Source: Lachnoclostridium sp. An76 (lineage in GTDB: Bacteria; Bacillota; Clostridia; Lachnospirales; Lachnospiraceae). From it: a stretch of 64,000 nucleotides of DNA. Numbering within the stretch: the stretch's first letter is position 1; each line of letters begins with the position of its first letter. The notes below the pieces were generated by a model that saw only the letters and a program-made list of their open reading frames with translations, was not told where the DNA came from and did not search any database. Shown here piece after piece: positions 32,702 through 46,563 of this stretch. The position numbers and the translations under genes are program-made. The DNA is taken from NCBI RefSeq assembly GCF_002161355.1, contig NZ_NFHL01000002.1, forward strand, positions 62,001 through 126,000, written 5' to 3'.

Positions 32702-33739
32702 TTATGACTCGTCAGCCGGATACTGCTCGTTATATGCCTGGATCGCATCATAAATCGGTACAAGATCCGGGTACTTTTCAAGCATATCGTCATGCATCGG
32801 CAGACATGCTTCTCTGAAAGGCTCTATATCCGGATAATTGAACTGTACACCCTGCTCATTCTGCGCGCGGTCCTTTGACTCTTCCACAGCTTTGACCCAC
32901 TCTTCTCTCTGAACCTGGTTGACAAGCTCAAATCCTTCCTCAAAGATCGCCCTTTCGTCATCGCTCAGACCATCCAGGAAGTCATTGCTGCCGATCAGGA
33001 TGTCAGGGATCATCTGGTGCATACTGTAAGAATAGTATTTACAAACATCCCCGTGTCCGTTGTCCGTCAGCGCCAGCTCGTTATTCTCCGCGCCGTCGAT
33101 GATATTTGCCTGGAGTGATGTATACACATCTCCGAATCCCATCGGCGTAGCAGAACCGCCAAGACGGTCCATCATCTCGATGTTAGTCGGGGACTGCTGT
33201 ACACGGATCTTAAGACCTTTGAGGTCTTCCACCGTCTCGATCGGCTTATCCACAGTGTAGAAATTACGCGTGCCGGCATCCAGCCATGTCACCGCCGTAA
33301 AACCGGCCTGTTTCGTCGATTCAAAGATCGGTCCTGTAATATTCTCGTCATCCATAGATGCGTGATACGCCTCACTGGAGACGAACAGGTACGGCAGGTT
33401 AAACAATGTATAGTTGTCGCTGAATGTCTCAAGCAGAGAATTGGATGCCACGCAGAAATTGATCGCGCCGGTCTGTGTCAGCTGTACCATCTCATTCTGG
33501 GATCCCAGCAGTTCGCTCGGGAACACTTCTACATCATACTTATCTCCCAGTTCACTCTCGATAAACTCTTCAAACGCCTGGAGTGCGATGTGTGTCGGAT
33601 GGTTCGTAGACTGATTGTGTCCGATCCTGATGATCTGTTTGTCTCCCCCGGAGGAGGAGCTGCCGCAGCCCGTCATGGTGCCCAGGAGCAGTAAGGACAC
33701 CAGCGCGAGCGCAGCTGCTCTATATCTTTTCTTCATCAT
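32702..33739 (-). CDS. TRAP transporter substrate-binding lipoprotein (DctP)
   Basis: The 345-residue product has a lipoprotein signal (GTMTGC, Cys about 25) and a DctP fold: IIRIGHNQSTNHPTHIALQAFEEFIESELGDKYDVEVFPSELLGSQNEMVQLTQTGAINF, then VEDLKGLKIRVQQSPTNIEMMDRLGGSATPMGFGDVYTSLQ. The Arg in LKIRVQQSP is the conserved residue that binds the substrate carboxylate, so an organic or sugar acid is expected. It is the first transporter gene after the truncated SDR gene, from which it probably once drew its promoter. Confidence 0.93.
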   Translation of the reverse strand: MMKKRYRAAALALVSLLLLGTMTGCGSSSSGGDKQIIRIGHNQSTNHPTHIALQAFEEFIESELGDKYDVEVFPSELLGSQNEMVQLTQTGAINFCVASNSLLETFSDNYTLFNLPYLFVSSEAYHASMDDENITGPIFESTKQAGFTAVTWLDAGTRNFYTVDKPIETVEDLKGLKIRVQQSPTNIEMMDRLGGSATPMGFGDVYTSLQANIIDGAENNELALTDNGHGDVCKYYSYSMHQMIPDILIGSNDFLDGLSDDERAIFEEGFELVNQVQREEWVKAVEESKDRAQNEQGVQFNYPDIEPFREACLPMHDDMLEKYPDLVPIYDAIQAYNEQYPADES

Positions 33740-33785
33740 TTATTTAACCCTCTCTCTCATAAACTAACCCTTTTTACTTGTCTGC

Positions 33786-34476
33786 TTATACACCTGAATA
33801 CGCAGCGTATCCTCCGTCGATCGGAATACATACTCCGGTGATAAATCCAGCCGCATCGTTGTTCACAAGGAACAGCACAGCGCCGACCAGCTCTTCCAGC
33901 TCTCCGAATCTTCCCATAGGTGTTCCGGCAAGGATCTTTGCCGTGCGGGCTGTCGGAGTTCCGTCCTCATTAAACAGAAGTCCTCTGTTCTGATTTCCTA
34001 CAAAAAATCCCGGCGCAATGGCATTGACACGGATACCGGATTTTGCAAAGTAGGTAGCGAGCCACTGTGTGAAATTAACGATAGCCGCCTTGGCTCCTGA
34101 ATAAGCGGGGATCTTTGTCAGCGGTGTGTAAGCATTCATGGACGCTATGTTCAGGATATTTCCGTTGCGGTCGATCATATCAGGCGCGAACACCTGGGTC
34201 GGGAGCAGAGTTCCCAGCCAGTTCAGTGCAAACACGAACTCAACGCCGCTTTTGTCCAGATCAAAAAACGTCTTGCAGTTTTCGATATCTTTTGCTTCAA
34301 AGTGGAATTCATTATCTGTCGTAGCGCGCGGATTATTTCCTCCGGCTCCGTTGATCAGCACGTCGCACGGACCGAAATCAGCCAGGATCTGCTCGTGTAC
34401 CTGATCAAGGTTCTGACGCTCAAGGACATTTGCCTTGTAAGCTTTTGCGATTCCGCCTTCTGCAGTTATCTTAAGA
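33786..34476 (-). pseudogene. Truncated SDR oxidoreductase (mannonate-oxidoreductase type)
   Basis: Homology to short-chain dehydrogenases runs from ITAEGGIAKAYKANVLERQNLDQVHEQILADFGPCDVLINGAGGNNPRATTDNEFHFE (34476 downward) to the normal C-terminus ITGVCIPIDGGYAAYSGV. The catalytic YSGAKAA motif is present. About the first 55-60 residues, including the Gly-rich NAD-binding motif and any start codon, are absent. Upstream in frame there is no ATG, GTG or TTG before a stop, and the sequence instead becomes the divergent AraC gene. An internal GTG at 34361 would lack the cofactor site. The NNPRATTDNEF block resembles D-mannonate (fructuronate) oxidoreductases, a hexuronate enzyme. Confidence 0.85.
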
Positions 34477-34482
34477 CAGACT

Positions 34483-35298
34483 ATGAACCGGCCGGATTTT
34501 GAGTGTCATCATTACTGTGACACGGTTCCTCCGGCTGTTGATTTTCACGAGCATGAATTTTACGAAGTCTTCTTTTTCGTGTCAGGAAATGTTACTTACA
34601 ATATCGAAGGCCGTACATATCTTCTCAGGACAGGAGACATCCTCCTGACCGACAATCAGGATATCCACCGTCCTTACATCAGTCCCGGGAAACCCTACGA
34701 GCGCTATGTGCTCTGGATCACTCCTGATTTTCTGAACTTCCTGCAGAAATACGGTTCAAACCTTTCGGCCTGCTTTACCGATGCAAGCCGCAAGAAATAC
34801 AAACTGATCCGCCCGGACAGCAGTCTTGCAGCACAGCTTAAAAATCAACTGGATAAAATCATTGCAAACAGAGATGATAAGAATTTCGGAAGTGAGATTC
34901 TGGAAGTTATATACATCGTTGAATTTATGGTGTATCTGAACCGCGCATACTTCGACACTTCAGATATCATCCGAAGAGATGTGACTGAAAACAAAAAAAT
35001 CAACAGAGTCGTTGAATATATCAATGAGAACCTCTCACAGGACCTGTCGCTGGAGAAACTGGCGGAAATCTGTTTCATCAGCAAATCATACCTGTCCCAT
35101 CAGTTTAAAACATATACCGGCATGCCGCTCATTCAGTTTATTATCAAGAAGCGGCTTACCGCGGCGCGCAATATGATCCGCAGCGGCATGCCTGCGATGG
35201 ATGCGTGCATGCTGTGCGGATTTAATGACTATTCTAATTTTCACAAGGCATTTAAAAAAGAATTCGGAAAAAGCCCAAAAGAATTCCGGAAAATATAG
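34483..35298 (+). CDS. AraC-family regulator, possibly missing a few N-terminal residues
   Basis: The 271-residue product has an N-terminal cupin sensor (FHEHEFYEVFFFVSGNVTYNIEGRTYLLRTGDILLTDNQDIHRPYI, about 20-65) and a C-terminal pair of helix-turn-helix units (LEKLAEICFISKSYLSHQFKTYTGMPLIQFI and AMDACMLCGFNDYSNFHKAFKKEFGKSPKEFRK). The ATG at 34483 has only a poor ribosome binding site. The gene abuts the break in the divergent SDR gene, and relatives often have ten or more residues before the DFECHHY block. It may therefore have lost its own start and promoter in the same deletion. It ends at a hairpin facing the GH42 gene. Confidence 0.8.
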   Translation: MNRPDFECHHYCDTVPPAVDFHEHEFYEVFFFVSGNVTYNIEGRTYLLRTGDILLTDNQDIHRPYISPGKPYERYVLWITPDFLNFLQKYGSNLSACFTDASRKKYKLIRPDSSLAAQLKNQLDKIIANRDDKNFGSEILEVIYIVEFMVYLNRAYFDTSDIIRRDVTENKKINRVVEYINENLSQDLSLEKLAEICFISKSYLSHQFKTYTGMPLIQFIIKKRLTAARNMIRSGMPAMDACMLCGFNDYSNFHKAFKKEFGKSPKEFRKI

Positions 35299-35342
35299 CG
35301 CAGCATTCCGGCCTTTCCAAGGTTGACCGGACTGCTGCGCTT
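35297..35342. terminator. Hairpin between convergent AraC and GH42 genes
   Basis: AGCGCAGCA pairs with TGCTGCGCT, with an inner TCCGG/CCGGA. It lies between two stop codons and can serve both genes. Confidence 0.65.
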
Positions 35343-35348
35343 CTCCTG

Positions 35349-40433
<5,085 letters not shown>

Positions 40434-40464
40434 ATTTTGCTTCCTCCTTTAAACTGGTATCTCT

Positions 40465-40519
40465 ATTATACAGTCAATAGACAAACATGTGTATGACATG
40501 TTAAAATAAAAAATATAAT
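40465..40519. promoter_or_regulatory. Divergent promoters between GH2 and AraC genes
   Basis: On the minus strand TATAAT lies at 40465-40470 for GH2, without a good -35. On the plus strand TATAAT lies at 40514-40519 for the AraC gene, 24 bases before its start. The weak -35 for GH2 coincides with the inverted repeat listed next. Confidence 0.6.
40484..40502. promoter_or_regulatory. Operator-like inverted repeat between GH2 and AraC genes
   Basis: AACATGT and ACATGTT form a perfect 7-5-7 palindrome. It overlaps the expected GH2 -35 region and sits just upstream of the AraC -10, a placement that fits a regulator controlling both genes. Confidence 0.6.
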
Positions 40520-40542
40520 ATTTCGAAACAGGAGAGCGTCAT

Positions 40543-41349
40543 ATGCCTATTATATTTCGCAGCACCCCCGTAACTGAACCTTTTACATTCGAATCGATCG
40601 GAAAAGACTGGGAGCAGGATCATGTCACCCGTCCGGGAGGATATCCGTTCTATCATTATCTCCAGACGGAAAAAGGCGCCGGTAAGATAGAAACATCCTC
40701 CGGATCATATATTCTCCGGAAGAACGAAGGGCTCCTGATCGCGCCTTTCATACGCCACTCATATGAGAAGTACGACAGCCTGTGGTTTACAAAGTTTGCT
40801 TCATTTACCGGCACAGCCGAAAGAAGTATCCCCCAGATCATGGGAAACCGCCAGGTCGTCCCCGTGGGGAGCGCCCGCGGAGCGCAGATTGCCGGTCTGA
40901 TCGATGACTGTGTTGCAATGTACGACGCGCTCCCCTTTAACAGCCGGCAGCTGTCCGTAAACTGTTATGCCATACTCATTAACATTGCTGACAGCACAGC
41001 TATCCGCAGTCCAAGTGACGAGCCCCTGTATCAGAACTACGTCCTGCCGGTGATAAAAGAAATCGAAAGAAACTTCTCCATGCCTCTGACTGTGGAAACC
41101 CTGAGCAGAGGAGTATTTGTCACTCCCCAGTATCTGACACGTCTTTTCCGCCGTTATCTCAACTGCTCTACCTATGAGTATCTGACGTCTTTCCGCATAA
41201 GCAAGGCAAAAGAACTGCTCATCACATGTCCGCGGCTGGAGATACAGGATATCGCCCTTAGAACAGGCTTCTCCGATTCAAGCCACTTTATCGCCGTATT
41301 CAAAAAAGCTGTCGGGGCTACGCCGCTTGAATTTCGCAGACAGAACTGA
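40543..41349 (+). CDS. AraC-family transcriptional regulator
   Basis: The 268-residue product has an N-terminal sensor domain (YPFYHYLQTEKGAGKIETSSGSYILRKNEGLLIAPFIRHSYEKYD, a cupin of the AraC type, about 30-75) and two C-terminal helix-turn-helix units (LTVETLSRGVFVTPQYLTRLFRRYLNCSTYEYL and IQDIALRTGFSDSSHFIAVFKKAVGATPLEFRR). It is divergent from the GH2 gene and intact. It is the likely local regulator of the galactosidase operon and perhaps the nearby transporter. ATG 40543 follows AGGAGAG. Confidence 0.92.
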   Translation: MPIIFRSTPVTEPFTFESIGKDWEQDHVTRPGGYPFYHYLQTEKGAGKIETSSGSYILRKNEGLLIAPFIRHSYEKYDSLWFTKFASFTGTAERSIPQIMGNRQVVPVGSARGAQIAGLIDDCVAMYDALPFNSRQLSVNCYAILINIADSTAIRSPSDEPLYQNYVLPVIKEIERNFSMPLTVETLSRGVFVTPQYLTRLFRRYLNCSTYEYLTSFRISKAKELLITCPRLEIQDIALRTGFSDSSHFIAVFKKAVGATPLEFRRQN

Positions 41350-41380
41350 CACTTTCTCCTGCATGTTACGTTTATTATAT

Positions 41381-41414
41381 AAAGAAGGCTGCCATATTTC
41401 TGGCAGCCTTCTTT
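41381..41414. terminator. Strong bidirectional terminator
   Basis: AAAGAAGGCTGCCA and TGGCAGCCTTCTTT form a perfect 14-bp stem with a 6-nt loop, between the convergent AraC and permease genes. Confidence 0.92.
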
Positions 41415-41438
41415 CCCCCTCCCGGGCATCTATTCTTT

Positions 41439-42278
41439 TTATTTTACGGCACCTGTAATACCTTCTGCGAACTGTTTCTGCAGTACGAAGAATACGATCA
41501 TCGTCGGTACAGAACAGAACAGGACGCCGACCATCAGCATACCGTAATCCGTTGTATATCCGAATGACATGTTTGCGATCAGCATAGGCATTGTCTGCGC
41601 GTCAGGCTGTGTCATGATTACCTTCGGCCACAGATATGCATTCCATGCATTCATAAATGTAATAACACCGGCTGCCGCATATGTAGCTTTCATCATCGGC
41701 ATGTACATGCGGTAGAATATCTGGAATTCATTCAATCCGTCAATACGCGCCGCCTCCATAGTGTCGATCGGGAAGTTCCTCGAGTTCTGTCGGAACATCA
41801 TGATCAAAAACGGCGTTGACAGGGACGGAAGGATAAAGCCCCACACACTGTTCAGAAGCTTCATGCCAGAGAGCATTTTGAACAGCGGAATCATCGTTGC
41901 AACCTGCGGAATCATCATCGCAAGAAGCAGGATGGAGAATACAATATCTTTCCCTTTGTCATGATACAGCTCGAATCCGAATCCCGCCAGTGAACAGATC
42001 AGGATCGCCAGAATGGTCTGGACAACCGCATACAGGAAAGAATTTCCCATTGCCTGCCAGAGATCATAATTGGAGAGCAGATTCTGGAAGTTCTCGATCA
42101 GATGTGTACCGATCGTTATCTTACCGCTGGCTACGTCGAATGACGTATTCGTTGCTGCGGATATCATCCAATAGAACGGGAATACAGATAAAAACGCCAC
42201 AATGATCAAAAATATGTAAGTAGGAATCAGCCGGCGCTGGATCATACTTCTGTTCTTTTTCTCAGTCACGTGTATCAC
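41439..42278 (-). CDS. Sugar ABC transporter permease (MalG/AraQ-like)
   Basis: The 279-residue product has six membrane segments and EAA loop IDTMEAARIDGLNEFQIFYRMYMPMMKATYAAAGVITF. It overlaps the upstream permease gene by 17 bases. It belongs to a second CUT1 sugar transporter whose other two genes are frameshifted, so by itself it cannot form a working system. It is intact. Confidence 0.92.
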   Translation of the reverse strand: MIHVTEKKNRSMIQRRLIPTYIFLIIVAFLSVFPFYWMISAATNTSFDVASGKITIGTHLIENFQNLLSNYDLWQAMGNSFLYAVVQTILAILICSLAGFGFELYHDKGKDIVFSILLLAMMIPQVATMIPLFKMLSGMKLLNSVWGFILPSLSTPFLIMMFRQNSRNFPIDTMEAARIDGLNEFQIFYRMYMPMMKATYAAAGVITFMNAWNAYLWPKVIMTQPDAQTMPMLIANMSFGYTTDYGMLMVGVLFCSVPTMIVFFVLQKQFAEGITGAVK

Positions 42279-43165
42279 CTACTTTCATATTGATAAATGC
42301 CAGGACTGCTACGATAACGAATACGAAGAAGCACATTGCTGTCGCGTATCCGAAGTTCGAAACAGCGCCCTGTCCGAATGAATTGTTGAAAATGTAGTGC
42401 GACATGGTGATCGTCGAGTTTGCCGGACCTCCGTTCGTCAGGTTGACAGACTCATCGAACAACTGCAGCGTACCATTGATAGACATAATGAACGTCATGA
42501 TAATGGTAGGTTTCAGCAGCGGAACAGTAATCTTCCAGAAAGTATTCCATCCGTTGGCTCCGTCAATCTTTGCCGCCTCATATACAGAGTACTCGATGTT
42601 CTGCAGTCCGGCAAGGTAGAATACCATGTTGTATCCTGTCCATCTCCAGATCAGGGCGATGATAATAATGACTTTCGCGCTTGCGGAATTCCCGAGGAAG
42701 TTATAGTTCTGTTCCAGAATTCCAAGGTTTACAAGGATCGAGTTAACAAGTCCGTCTGTTGCGAACAGAGACTTGAAAATGATTGAATAGGATACAAGAG
42801 CAGTCGCACATGGCAGGAATACACATGTACGGAAAAATCCTTTAAATTTCAGGTGCTGGTTATTCAGGAGCTGTGCCAGAAGGATCGCAAGGATCAGCAT
42901 GATCGGCACCTGAATGATCAGGTACAGGAATGTATTTCCGACAGATGTCAGGAACACCTTGTCAGAGAACATTCTTGTGTAGTTGTTAAAAATCGGCTCG
43001 TTCCAATGCATGTTTGCACTGGATCCGGTCTGCAGTGACATAATGAACGCCTGGATCATCGGCCAGAAGGCCATGATGGCAATCAGGATCGTAGCCGGGG
43101 GTCAGAAATACCCAGCCTGCTGCCGACTGCTTCGCAAGCAGCGACATTTTCTTTTTCTGTTTCAC
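42262..43165 (-). pseudogene. Sugar ABC transporter permease (MalF/UgpA-like), frameshifted near the N-terminus
   Basis: The gene starts with GTG 43165 behind GGAGG and reads KQKKKMSLLAKQSAAGWVFLTP, then goes out of frame at a run of five C at about 43096-43100. With four C the frame would read LTPATILIAIMAFWPMIQAFIMS and continue through the remaining 270 residues, including EAA loop VYEAAKIDGANGWNTFWKITVPLLKPT. Total length is one base over a multiple of three. An ATG at 43074 could start a product without the first membrane segment, which would probably not assemble. Confidence 0.85.
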
Positions 43166-43199
43166 TTAGGGCCCCTCCTTTTCGTCATTAACTCTCATA

Positions 43200-43270
43200 A
43201 GGTCTGCTCCGCAGCAGCAGGCAGACCGCTTTGACAGACAGGGCAGGGTAACAGATTGCTCCGTCCCCCG
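43200..43270 (-). other. Paired hairpins between binding protein and permease genes
   Basis: GGTCTGC pairs with GCAGACC near 43200-43226, and AGACAGGGC with GCCCTGTCT near 43237-43278. No strong T run follows on the minus strand. Such structures between a binding protein and permease often stabilise the upstream message. Confidence 0.45.
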
Positions 43271-43310
43271 CCCTGTCTCATTTTCTCTCAGCGTTATATT
43301 TAGTTAAAGG

Positions 43311-44605
43311 TTAGTTGCCCATCTCGAAGTTCAGCTGATCTTCTGCTTCCTGAAGAGCTTCCATTGTATCTGCACCGTTTATGATATTTACAATCGCTGT
43401 TCCGACGTAGTTACGTGCTGAATAGTGGTAATCGCTCTGCTCAACGATCTGTACGTGTGTTCCCATCTCAACGATGTCAGCATAGATCGGCTGGTTGTTG
43501 AAGTACTCAACGCCCTCGTTGTATACATCTGTCTCACCTGCCGGTGCGTATGTAGAAATAACACCGCCGTCTTTCAGAGCATTGTCATATGTAACTGTGC
43601 TGCCGCCGAATGTGTATGCAAGGAAATCCTTTGCAAGGTCAACATTAGAGCAGTTGGATGTGATATACAGGGAAGCGCCGCCGTTACTTGCATATCCTTC
43701 TTCACCGGAAAGTGTCGGCATTGTTGTGATCTCCCATTTACCGCTGTTAGCTTCTACCTTCTCAATCGTCGGGATGATCCAGTTACCGTTCATAACACCT
43801 GCAACCTGATCGCCCTGGATTGCTTTGTCTGTGTAGTCAGACCAGCTGTTCGGCATAAGAAGTGTGCCGTCTTTTGCCATCTGAACCAGTTTTTCTACAA
43901 TCGTTACAAGAGTTTCATTCTCTGTGATGTACGGCTTGCCGTCCTTAAACTGGGATACGCCTCAGCCTGCATCATCATGTACGGAAGGTCATTTCCGTCG
44001 CTGTTCATACAAAGAAGAGCCTTGCCTGTCTTGTCGTAAACAGCTTTACCGATCTCCATGAACTCGTCCCATGTACAGCCTGTCAGGTCGTCGATCGTAT
44101 ATCCTGCTTCCTGCAGAATATCTGTACGGTACGCGCAGATAACTGTACCATTGTCTACCGGCACTCCGTAATGCTCGCCGTCGATCGTGGAGTAGTCAAG
44201 TTTCTCAGCTGCAAAATCATCCCAGTTGATGTCGATGTCTCCGAGCGGTGTCCATGCATCCGGATAATCAGCTACATATCTCTGGATGTAGTGATCCTGG
44301 AACAGCACCATATCCGGCAGGTTGCTGAAATCGCCTGCTGATGCAGCCGTCGTAACCGCTGTCTCAACATCAGATGATGAAGCCTGCTCAAGGATTTCAA
44401 GCTCGAAATCCGAATTCACATTCTCTTTGTAGTCAGCTGCCGCTGCTTCCAGAGCCGGAATGTTGAACGCCGGGTCCCATGCAAACACTGTCAGCTTGTT
44501 TCCGCCGCCTTCTTGCTGGTCGCCCTCGTCAGAGCCGCCTCCGCAGGCAGCAAGTGAAAATGCCATCACGCCCGCAAGCAAAATTGAAAGTACTCTTTTT
44601 TTCAT
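43311..44605 (-). pseudogene. Sugar ABC transporter substrate-binding lipoprotein, frameshifted
   Basis: The first part (44605 downward) has a lipoprotein signal (SLAACGGGSDEG, Cys at 21) and a family 1 binding fold up to LPYMMMQAEA. Frame is lost at about 43955, where GAGGCGTA would read GAGGGCGTA with one more G. The second part continues GVSQFKDGKPYITENETLVTIVEKLVQMAKDGTLLMPNSW to a normal end near EDQLNFEMGN. The total is one base short of a multiple of three, for a protein of about 431 residues. Truncation removes the second lobe, so substrate binding should be lost. Confidence 0.88.
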
Positions 44606-44663
44606 ATACTTACCTCCTTTGTGTCCCGCTTATCTTTTTTTGTTCAGGACCTCTTATGGAGTA

Positions 44664-44715
44664 ATTATATCAAGACGTCCACTTCAGATGTTTGCATATT
44701 CATACACATAATGTG
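44664..44715 (-). promoter_or_regulatory. Promoter region of the second sugar transporter operon
   Basis: TATAAT lies at 44664-44669 on the minus strand, about 60 bases before the binding-protein start, with no recognisable -35. Upstream, CACAT and ATGTG form a 5-1-5 inverted repeat at 44705-44715. The layout fits an activator-dependent promoter; the activator is unknown. Confidence 0.5.
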
Positions 44716-44804
44716 CATTTTCAACTATTTTTATCTATTTTGCACTATTTTTAATCTTGCAGAGATTGTTTTTGTGGATTTTATCCATTTACAGATAATA
44801 TATT

Positions 44805-45317
44805 TTATGCAAAATATACTTTATCCGGGCACATTCTCTTCATCTCATGAAGCATTTCACTGTTCAGATCCAGCAAAATTTTGATTTTTCTCCCGTCCTC
44901 GACGATAATCATCGTATAATAGGGAATATCATCATTATAAGATGTATAATCATACTTTTTCAGTTTTTCCGTTCCGCCCTTCACTCTGTATTTTGCCACA
45001 CTTTCATGCCAGTTTGGCGCCACGATTTCCAATTCCTGGAGATTCAGCACGTGTGCTTCCCTGCGGTGCTTTCTGCCCAGTATTACATCTATCGAAAAAT
45101 TGCTTCCTTCCAGCGTATACTCATATTCCTTCTGACTGAAAACATCATAAACAAAATAAAGTCCCACAAGAAGGAATCCGGGCAGCATAAACCCTCTGGA
45201 AAACACGATTCCCATAAGTACGAACAGAACACCGAATATAATCATCACCGCTTTGAGCAGTCCTGTTCCTGACTTTTTTTCCCTTACAACCTGTGCCGTT
45301 AATTTTGAACTGTACAT
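44805..45317 (-). CDS. Small membrane protein, DUF6106-like
   Basis: The 170-residue product has a short cytosolic N-terminus (QVVREKKSGTG), two membrane helices (about 22-40 and 42-60) and a soluble C-terminal domain of about 105 residues (EYEYTLEGSNFSIDVILGRKHRREAHVLNLQELEIVAP...). This layout resembles the DUF6106 family of Clostridia, function unknown; I am only moderately sure. It starts four bases after the broken AraC gene and is probably cotranscribed with it. It is intact, with GGAGGAAGG before the ATG. Confidence 0.55.
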   Translation of the reverse strand: MYSSKLTAQVVREKKSGTGLLKAVMIIFGVLFVLMGIVFSRGFMLPGFLLVGLYFVYDVFSQKEYEYTLEGSNFSIDVILGRKHRREAHVLNLQELEIVAPNWHESVAKYRVKGGTEKLKKYDYTSYNDDIPYYTMIIVEDGRKIKILLDLNSEMLHEMKRMCPDKVYFA

Positions 45318-45321
45318 ATTT

Positions 45322-46270
45322 CTACCATCCTTCCTCCGAGTGTATCTGAAATCTCAGTATCTGCTGCTCATAATTTTCAGAGCGTTTCCGCCATTCAGCC
45401 GGAGAGACCCCCGTAATATGCCGGAAATTCCGGTTAAAAGTAGAGCTGACAGTAAACCCGCACTTTGCCGCTATCATCGCCACAGGCTCGTCTGTCTTCT
45501 TCAGATACTCGCAGGCCGCCTGTATTCTGACCACATTGATATACTCCAGAGGACTCATATTCATATACGAGGAAAACATTCTCCTGAACTGCGTCTCACT
45601 GATATGCGCCCACTTTGCAATATCACTTATTTTGAGTGCTTCTCCGTAGTGTTCACTGATATAGTCTATAATACGCAGAAAGAGGTTATCGGATTTTAAT
45701 TTTATCCCTGCTCTGGCATTCTGGCTGTATGTCTCGCTGTTCTCTCCGTTTCGCCGCGCCACCTCGGTGAGAAAGGCAGCATAAGTCCTTCCGCTTCCTG
45801 CTGCAGTACATCTCACCGCTGCGGATAATATTCATAATCTCTTTGATAAGATCAGCCAGATGAGGATACTTGCTGCTTTCTGTAAAGATAGCACGACTGT
45901 TGATCCTGCGCGCCATCTGCTCCGCACATCCCGGTATTCCCGCAACCATTTTCTCCAGTAACTTTTCCACATCCACAAACAGATATTCCCAGCTGCTGAG
46001 CTTTCCCGGCATACTGTTCGTCGTATGCAGGTAATTTTTCGGAATTACAGTAAACGTTCCCCCATGATAGCTGATTTCCCTCTCCCCAAGAGTCATATAA
46101 CCGCTGCCTTCGTAACAGTAACCGATCTCAAGATAATTATGAAAATGAAGATAATCAATATCCCGTCCATACTGCTGTCTCCATTTTTCTCCCAGCAGAG
46201 CGAACAGCACACGGTTTTCCGGCATCTGATAATAGTGGAATTCCGCCACCTGTTTCTTCTTCCTGGCCAT
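45322..46270 (-). pseudogene. AraC-family regulator, frameshifted
   Basis: The first frame (ATG 46270 behind GGAGG) encodes the sensor part: LHFHNYLEIGYCYEGSGYMTLGEREISYHGGTFTVIPKNYLHTT, to about LIKEIMNIIRSGEMYCSRK. Homology then moves one base to a second frame, from about TYAAFLTEVARRN through two helix-turn-helix units (LKISDIAKWAHISETQFRRMFSSYMNM and AMIAAKCGFTVSSTFNRNFRHITGVSPAEWRK). The switch is near 45800-45815. Total length is one over a multiple of three, indicating a one-base insertion. Sensor and DNA-binding parts are no longer joined. Confidence 0.85.
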
Positions 46271-46389
46271 AACCGTCCTCCTTCCACGGTCTGCCGTACA
46301 TCCTGCACACCTCTGTTATTTATCATATGTGAAAACCTCTCCTCCGTCAATCGCAGTCAGGACCACCGGCTTAGCCGGTGGCTTGCTCT

Positions 46390-46522
46390 GCCCCTATAAG
46401 GGGCCATTACCTGCTTGCGCCCGGAAGGCGCACTGACGGCCTGCCAACTGCACCACATTCACAGCCGCCCCTAAAGGGGCTTACTCAGTGCTTCATTTTT
46501 CCGGCGCAGCCCCAAAAGGGGC
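46390..46522. repeat. Array of short GC hairpins inside the IS200-type element
   Basis: The 200-bp non-coding stretch downstream of the transposase gene holds GCCCCT-ATA-AGGGGC (46390-46404), TGCGCC-CGGAA-GGCGCA (46416-46432), GCCCC-TAAA-GGGGC (46467-46480) and GCCCC-AAAA-GGGGC (46509-46522). Three of them share the GCCCC stem, and the last two are each followed by TTACT. Confidence 0.75.
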
Positions 46523-46563
46523 TTACTGGTTTGCTTTGACTTCCCACTACCACTCCAAGTGGT

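Noticed and set aside
43085-43965. Programmed ribosomal frameshifting in the permease and binding-protein genes
   Set aside because: No slippery heptamer with downstream pseudoknot was evident, and such recoding is not known for these families; mutation or sequencing error is simpler.
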